From: Tolypeutes matacus
Lineage: Eukaryota; Chordata; Mammalia; Cingulata; Chlamyphoridae
Assembly: GCA_026826555.1 (NCBI GenBank)
Contig: JAKSZT010053764.1
Span: forward strand, 14,405,912 to 14,469,911
Length of the DNA stretch: 64,000 bases
Direction of reading: 5' to 3'
The translations under genes were made by a program, and so were the position numbers. Each line of letters begins with the position of its first letter. Within the stretch, counting starts at the first letter, position 1. Under the pieces are notes generated by a model. It had not been told where the DNA came from. It saw only the letters and a program-made list of their open reading frames with translations, and did no database searches. Positions 58,965 through 64,000 of the stretch are shown here, in pieces.

Positions 58965-59160
58965 CTAGTTTATTCACTTTCTCCAATATTTATGATCATT
59001 CTGAAAGATAAACATTTATTAATACCATTCCACAGCTGAGAAATCTTAAGCTTAGAAAGGTTGAGTGAATTGTATAAGAACATACAACTAGTTTGTGTAG
59101 AAGCCAGTCTTCAGAAAAAACACTCTCTGCTTCTGAAGTCCACCACTTTTCCACTATAGT
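58965..59160 (-). repeat. MIR SINE, diverged
   Basis: 'attaataccattccacagctgagaaatcttaagcttagaaaggttgagtgaattgtataagaacatacaactagt', ending 'ccaccacttttccactata'. Confidence 0.7.
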
Positions 59161-59668
59161 ACTCTGAATGGATGTGGACTTAGACCAAAGAATTTCCAGG
59201 CTCCTAAGGATTGGCCTTCCCACAAAGAGAAAGACAAAAATTACCTACTTTAAAAGATTTATCTTCCATTGTCTAATGGCCAAAAACAAAAAGCTGCTCT
59301 AAGTACATTTTGGTATCCATATAAGATATTTTCACGAGCAGGTTTATTTAATCTGAAAGAATAAAGATTGATTTCCCTATTACTTGTTCTCGTGGTTTTA
59401 TGTATTTAAATTGCAAATGATCATAAGAGGCAGTTCTAAGTAATGAAAGGTAAGCGGCATCTATTTTAAGGACCGAAGCATTCAGATTTCAAAGAATTGC
59501 TGCTCTTGCTGCAGTTAAGCAGTTATATTTGAAGCTTTCTTCATTTTTTTTTTTTTTTTTCAGTTTCAAAGAAAATGACACCCTGAAGAAGTATCAAAAG
59601 TTTTCTTAGTTTGTTTACTATCCAAGTGCCAGGCAAAAATGGAAATGCAGTGGTTTTCAGTGAGATGG
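59161..59668. other. Unassigned sequence with a long polypyrimidine run
   Basis: 17 T's followed by CAG at 59544-59563 resemble a splice acceptor, but no exon is recognised to the right. Confidence 0.4.
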
Positions 59669-60075
59669 TGTCTTAGTTTGCCAGGGATGCTGTAACAAAG
59701 TACCACTGACAAGTTGGTTTAAACAACAGGAATTTGTTTCACAGTTCTGGTGACTCTAAGTCTGAATTGAGGTGTCCTCAGACTCATGCTTTCTGTGAAG
59801 TCCATATTGTTCTTGAGGTGGCTTACCAGCAATCCATAACTCAACCTCTGCCTCTGTCACATGGCCGTCTCCTTCTCTGTCTCTGCATCAGTTGTCTGTC
59901 CCCTCTGCCCAAATCTCTTCTTCTTCTCAGTTAAGGATACCAGTCACATTGGACTAGGCCACCCTGATCTAGTTGGCCTCATTTTAACTAATAGCACCTT
60001 CAAAGACCCTGTTTACATAAGTCACATTCAAAAGGCTAGAGATTAGGACTTGGGCATATTTTAGGGGAACCCAAA
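59669..60075 (-). mobile_element. MaLR LTR (MLT1/MST-like)
   Basis: The plus strand begins 'tgtcttagtttgccagggatgctgtaacaaagtaccactgacaagttggtttaaacaacaggaatttgtttcacagttctgg', which is the reversed 3' end of MaLR LTRs, and closes with 'aaagaccctgtttacataagtcacattcaaaaggctagagattaggacttgggcatatttta', the reversed 5' end. Confidence 0.85.
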
Positions 60076-61470
60076 ATAGAAAGGAGTTGATAAGTGGCCA
60101 ACCCACTCTCTTCCAGTGGCAATGACTCCAGTGGAAAAAAAAATAATCAACAAGAAAACTTTGCCCAGGTCAAATAAAACGTCTTGAGGAAATAAAGCCA
60201 GCCATTCCACAAGCACAATCATTTTGACAAGAGTCCTTAAAAGTAGGTTGGCCAGTCTAAGAATCTGGAAATTGAGGAATATTAGTATGAAAGAGAAGGA
60301 CATGAATTGTGCTGCATTAATATACTCATTTCCTTGGTTTCTGAGTTATAAGTTATCAGATGCACCATTGCATTATTAACTGTTTTTCAGAGAGAAAAAA
60401 GAAACGTTGCTTTTAAGATGCACCCCAATTTCCTGAAGATAAAACATGAAAAAATATTCCCTCATCTCAAGGAAGTATGAGCATTTTAATTACATTCATC
60501 TCTCAATTTGCAGATTTATGTATTTGAAATTCTTATTGGAAATTTTAGCTATTTTTTGTGGGGTTTGATTGATATTGAGGATGTGTAGGTTGAACAAAAA
60601 TATGTAAAATTGGAAGTCCAAATGAATTATTTGGTTACATTTACCCAGACTAAAATGACTCTGAGAAAGGTTAAAACATTAATAGTCTAAAATCTTTTTG
60701 TTTATTCCTATTTTAAAAAATTAAGATTCTTTGGGTTACAAGTAACCAATTCAAGCATTAAACCAAAAGAAAGATTTTATTATATGGATATACAAAGGTA
60801 TGTCATTAAACCCAAAGGCAAAAACATAGCCAGATCTTAATAAGAGACAGAAGCTAGGAACTAGAAATTTGGAGACTCTTTAAAACTATAAAAATGTACC
60901 ATTTCTATATTTCTTGCCTCTGTCCCTTTCTGTGGAACATCTTTGTGTTCTTGTCTTTCCTTGAAGACAGGTTTCTTTTCTTTCTCATCCATATGGTAGG
61001 ATTTGGCCACCATTCTATAGTTTACTTCTCTGAATTCAAATTCCCCCATTCCCAAGAGAGAGTAGATAGCCTAACTTAAATCAGATGTCCTCTCTATCCT
61101 AGAGGGGAGATCAGTAGGGGGAGCTGGGCTATGTATAAGGATATGGTGCCAGGATTAATTTAGTGAGACAAAGAGAATACAGTTCTCAGGAAAAGGAACA
61201 GTGACTTACAGGCTGGGCAGTCTGTCCCTCAAATCCATTTCTGGAATCCCCAAACTATGTTCAGAGCTACCTTCTCTGTCCAACAACTCATACAGCTGAG
61301 GTAGACAGCTTGGGACAGAAGCAAATGACTATGTTTAGTTGACCTTCTGAGGAGGGAAAGCATCTTGCCATGGCAATAAATCCGAGGCAACAATTTAGAA
61401 GAATTTACCATCCCTCTCTAAACACATAGATTTGAATGAACTGTGGCATTTTTATAACAACCTCCATGCA
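60076..61470. other. Unassigned sequence, 1.4 kb
   Basis: No gene recognised. 60.7-61.1 kb has some similarity in style to an unnamed old repeat ('gggttacaagtaacc...aaagattttattatatgg'), unresolved. Confidence 0.4.
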
Positions 61471-64000
61471 TTTTTAAAAATTTTTATTTTCAAATAATTT
61501 TAAAATTTTTATTTTCAAATAATTTCAAATTTACAGGGTAATTGCATAAATAATACAAACCCCATACAGAGTACTACAACATACCCCCACTGATATGGAC
61601 TGAATTGCTTATCTAAGTTTGGACATGTTCTTGGTCCACATTCTGGAGGGTGTGAACCCATTGTGAATAAGCTCTCTTCAAAATGTTACTTCAGTTAAGG
61701 CATTGCCCCACTGAATCAGGTTGGACTTTAATTCGGATTACAGGGGTCCTTTATAAACAAAGTAACAGAGAGAGAAGCTGCGAGGAGCAGCCAGAAGCTG
61801 GAAATCAATGGGACCCAGAAGAGAAAGGAGAATAGGCTGCCATGTGCATTGCCATGTGACAGAAAAGCCAAGAAACCCCCAAAATTGCCAGCCAGCCAGA
61901 AGATACCAATCCCAGGAGAAGCAAGCCTTCTAGCCTCTGAAATCATGAGGCAATAAATTCCTGTTTTAAGGCCAAACCATTGTATGGTATTTGTTTTAAC
62001 ACCCTCACCAAGATACCTAGATCCAATTTTAACATTTTGCCACCATTGCTGTATTATCTGTTTTTACCTATGTATTTTCTGTACATTTGAGAGCAGTTTA
62101 CACATATGATAATCCTTAAACACATAATGCTTACATGTATATTTCCAATGAACAAGGATATTCATTTATGTAATCCTTTCAAGTGCAGGTATGTTCAAGA
62201 AATTTAACATTGATATAAAGATTACCTTCTATATTCCAATTTTTTTCTTACGTACCAGTAATATCCTTTTGAGCCTTTTCTCCTCCATTCTTAGATGCCA
62301 TCCAATACCATGTACTATATTTCACTGTCATTACCTCTTTATCTTTTATCTTTTTCTTAAATTGTGGAAACATGTATACAACATAAATCTTTCCATTCCA
62401 ACTCTTCCCAAGCATGCTACGTTCCGTGGGATTAATCACATTCACAATGTTTCAGTACCCTCGCCAGCATCTATTACTATAACTTTCCCTTCACCACAAA
62501 CAGAAACCCTACACTCATTTTGCTTTAACTCATCACTGTCCCTTCCCCCTATGCCTGGTAACCTATACTCTATTCTGTCTCTATGAATTTGCATATTCTC
62601 TGATCTTTTTTTATGGTTTTAATGGGGCTTAAATTTAACATCCTAAATCTATAATAATCTCATTTGCTTATATACCAACTTCATTAGTATACATACACTA
62701 TCATTATATCCCCTCTATTTCCCCACCTTTATAGTTGTCACAAATCACATGTTTATACATTATGAGTCCCAAACCATTGATTTATCATTACATTTTTGCC
62801 TTTTAGATCCTGTAGGAAGTAAAAAGTGGAATCATAAACCAAAAACACAATAGTACTGGTCTTTACATTTATCCATGTCACTATCTTTCCTACAGATGTT
62901 TATTTCTTCACGTGGCTTTAGTCAATGTATAGTGTCCTTTCCTTTCAACCTGCAGAACTCCCCTTAGCATTTCTTGTAGGGTCAGTATAGTAGTGACAAA
63001 ATCCCTCAGCTTTTGTTTATCCTAGCATATCCTAGTCCCTCCATTTCTGAAAGGAAGTTTTGTCAGAATTCTTGGCTGGCAATTTTTTGCTGTCAGAACT
63101 TTAAATATGTCTTCCTAGTGCCTTCTTGCTGCCATCATTTCTGATGAGAAATCTTATTGTCCTAAATCTTATTGAAGCCCCCTTTAATGTGGCATGTAGT
63201 ATCTCCACAGCTTTCAGAATTCTCTTTAACTTTGGTGTTTAATATAACATGGTACAGTGTGGATCAAATTGAGTTTATCCTGTTTGGAGTTTACTGTGCA
63301 TCTTGGATGTGTATATTCATCCCCACCCTTATATAGTTCTTTAAAATTGGGACTTTATAGCCATCATTTCTTTGGATATTTTCTCTGCCCCTTTCTCTTT
63401 TATCTTCTCCTGGAACTCGCACAATGCAAATATTGGCAAATATTGGACCCACAGGTTCCCCAGGCTCTGTTCACTTTTCATCATTCTTTCTCTCCTCAGA
63501 CTCGATGGCTTTCAATTGACTTATCTTCAAGTTCACTAATTCTTTCTTCTGCCAGCTCCAAACTACTTTTGAATCCCCCTAGGGAATTTTTCATTTCTGT
63601 TACTGTGGTCCTCAGCTGTTTGGTTCCTTTTCATAATTTCCATCTCTATTGATCTTCTGTGTTCCTATATTGTTTCCCTGATTCCTTTAGTTCTTTTAGC
63701 ATATTTAGGACCATTTTTTAAAAGTCTTTGTGTGGAATGTACCAGGTCTGATCCTCCTCATTGATGGCTTCTAACGCTTTAAATCTTCTCCTTTGCCTAG
63801 GCCATCACTTCCTGTTTCTTTGTATGCTTTGTAATCTTTTGTTGAGACCTGGTAATTTTGATATTTTTAATGTTATTGCTGGAATTTAGACTCTGAGGAG
63901 TCTGTTCCTTAAGCTTGTATCCAGCTAAAGCTATGATAGACCCTTACAGTCTAGGTACTGTACTTTATGTCCTACATCCAGAAATCCCTTGCCCCAAACA
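61471..64000 (-). mobile_element. HAL1-like LINE (copy 2), cut by the window edge, split by an LTR
   Basis: The reversed poly(A) end is at about 61471-61540 ('caaataatttcaaatttacaggg'). Upstream the 3' UTR blocks match copy 1 in order: 'caatgttaaatttc', 'gaatggaggagaaaaggctcaaaaggatatta', 'gttgtatacatgtttccacaatt', 'gaatgtgattaatcccac', 'gtgtagggtttctg', 'gaggatgttaaatttaag' (all in sense). The ORF1 end is at about 62940-63050 and older ORF1 text extends to the right edge, with coiled-coil coding near 63500-63700. No frame is intact. The family B LTR at 61591-62001 interrupts the 3' UTR. Confidence 0.75.
61591..62001 (+). mobile_element. Solo LTR, MaLR-like family B (copy 3), inside HAL1 copy 2
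   Basis: It starts TGATATGGACTG and ends TTGTTTTAACA, 411 bp. Flanking pentamers cccac (61586-61590) and ccctc (62002-62006) form a duplication with one mismatch. HAL1 text is continuous across it. It shares 'gagaagctgcgaggagcagccagaagctgg', 'gccatgtgcattgccatgtgac' and 'aataaattcctgtttta' with the copy at 26945. Confidence 0.82.

Noticed and set aside
1..64000. CRISPR arrays, bacterial operons, riboswitches
   Set aside because: The sequence is mammalian nuclear DNA. The tandem repeats present are microsatellites, L1 monomers and a purine tract, with no spacer-repeat structure.

Overview
The window looks like placental-mammal nuclear DNA, most likely from an armadillo (Dasypus or a close cingulate relative). 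The evidence is the SINE content. Three elements, at 2.07-2.53, 11.09-11.18 and 55.40-55.84 kb, have the tRNA-derived head and, in two cases, the second tRNA-like module that I know from the DAS SINEs of armadillos. The old background of MIR, L2, MER5 and MLT1 copies is that of any placental mammal. Family names come from recall of consensus sequences, not from a database search. I recognise no protein-coding exon, rRNA, tRNA gene, CpG island or CRISPR array. The longest open frames fall in repeats or in unassigned sequence with no recognisable domain, so the window is best read as intergenic or deep intronic DNA. || Layout. 1-36.9 kb is ordinary diverged sequence with MIR and L2 relics, two MER5-type DNA transposon relics, MLT1-type LTRs, and LTRs of at least three other MaLR-like families that I could not name (called A, B and D here). 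A young L1 3' end fills the left edge. A near-identical copy of it, with an inverted 5' part, lies at 30.68-31.11 kb. 36.9-50.9 kb is a nested retrotransposon block. A long, decayed L1 (L1-a) carries a family C solo LTR in ORF1 and a family A LTR in ORF2, and the family A LTR is itself split by a second family C LTR. Next to L1-a is a HAL1-like (ORF1-only) LINE, into which a second, internally deleted L1 (L1-b) has inserted with an 11-bp target duplication. That HAL1 copy also carries a purine-only tract of about 480 bp. 50.9-61.4 kb is mostly unassigned sequence with MIRs, one unidentified retrocopy with a 26-base poly(T), a DAS SINE, MLT1-type LTRs and a candidate conserved regulatory block near 54.1-54.7 kb. 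61.5-64.0 kb is a second HAL1-like copy in the opposite orientation, split by a family B LTR and running off the right edge. || How the parts work together. No host pathway is visible. What the window records is an insertion history, readable from target-site duplications: old L2 and MIR first, then HAL1, L1 and MaLR, then LTRs inside LINEs, then DAS SINEs and the young L1. The most useful observations are the twin-primed L1 insertion, the tandem monomers in the L1-a 5' UTR, the unrelated 5' UTR of L1-b with its long antisense open frame, the purine expansion specific to one HAL1 copy, and a CR1-like relic in a block that may be conserved.
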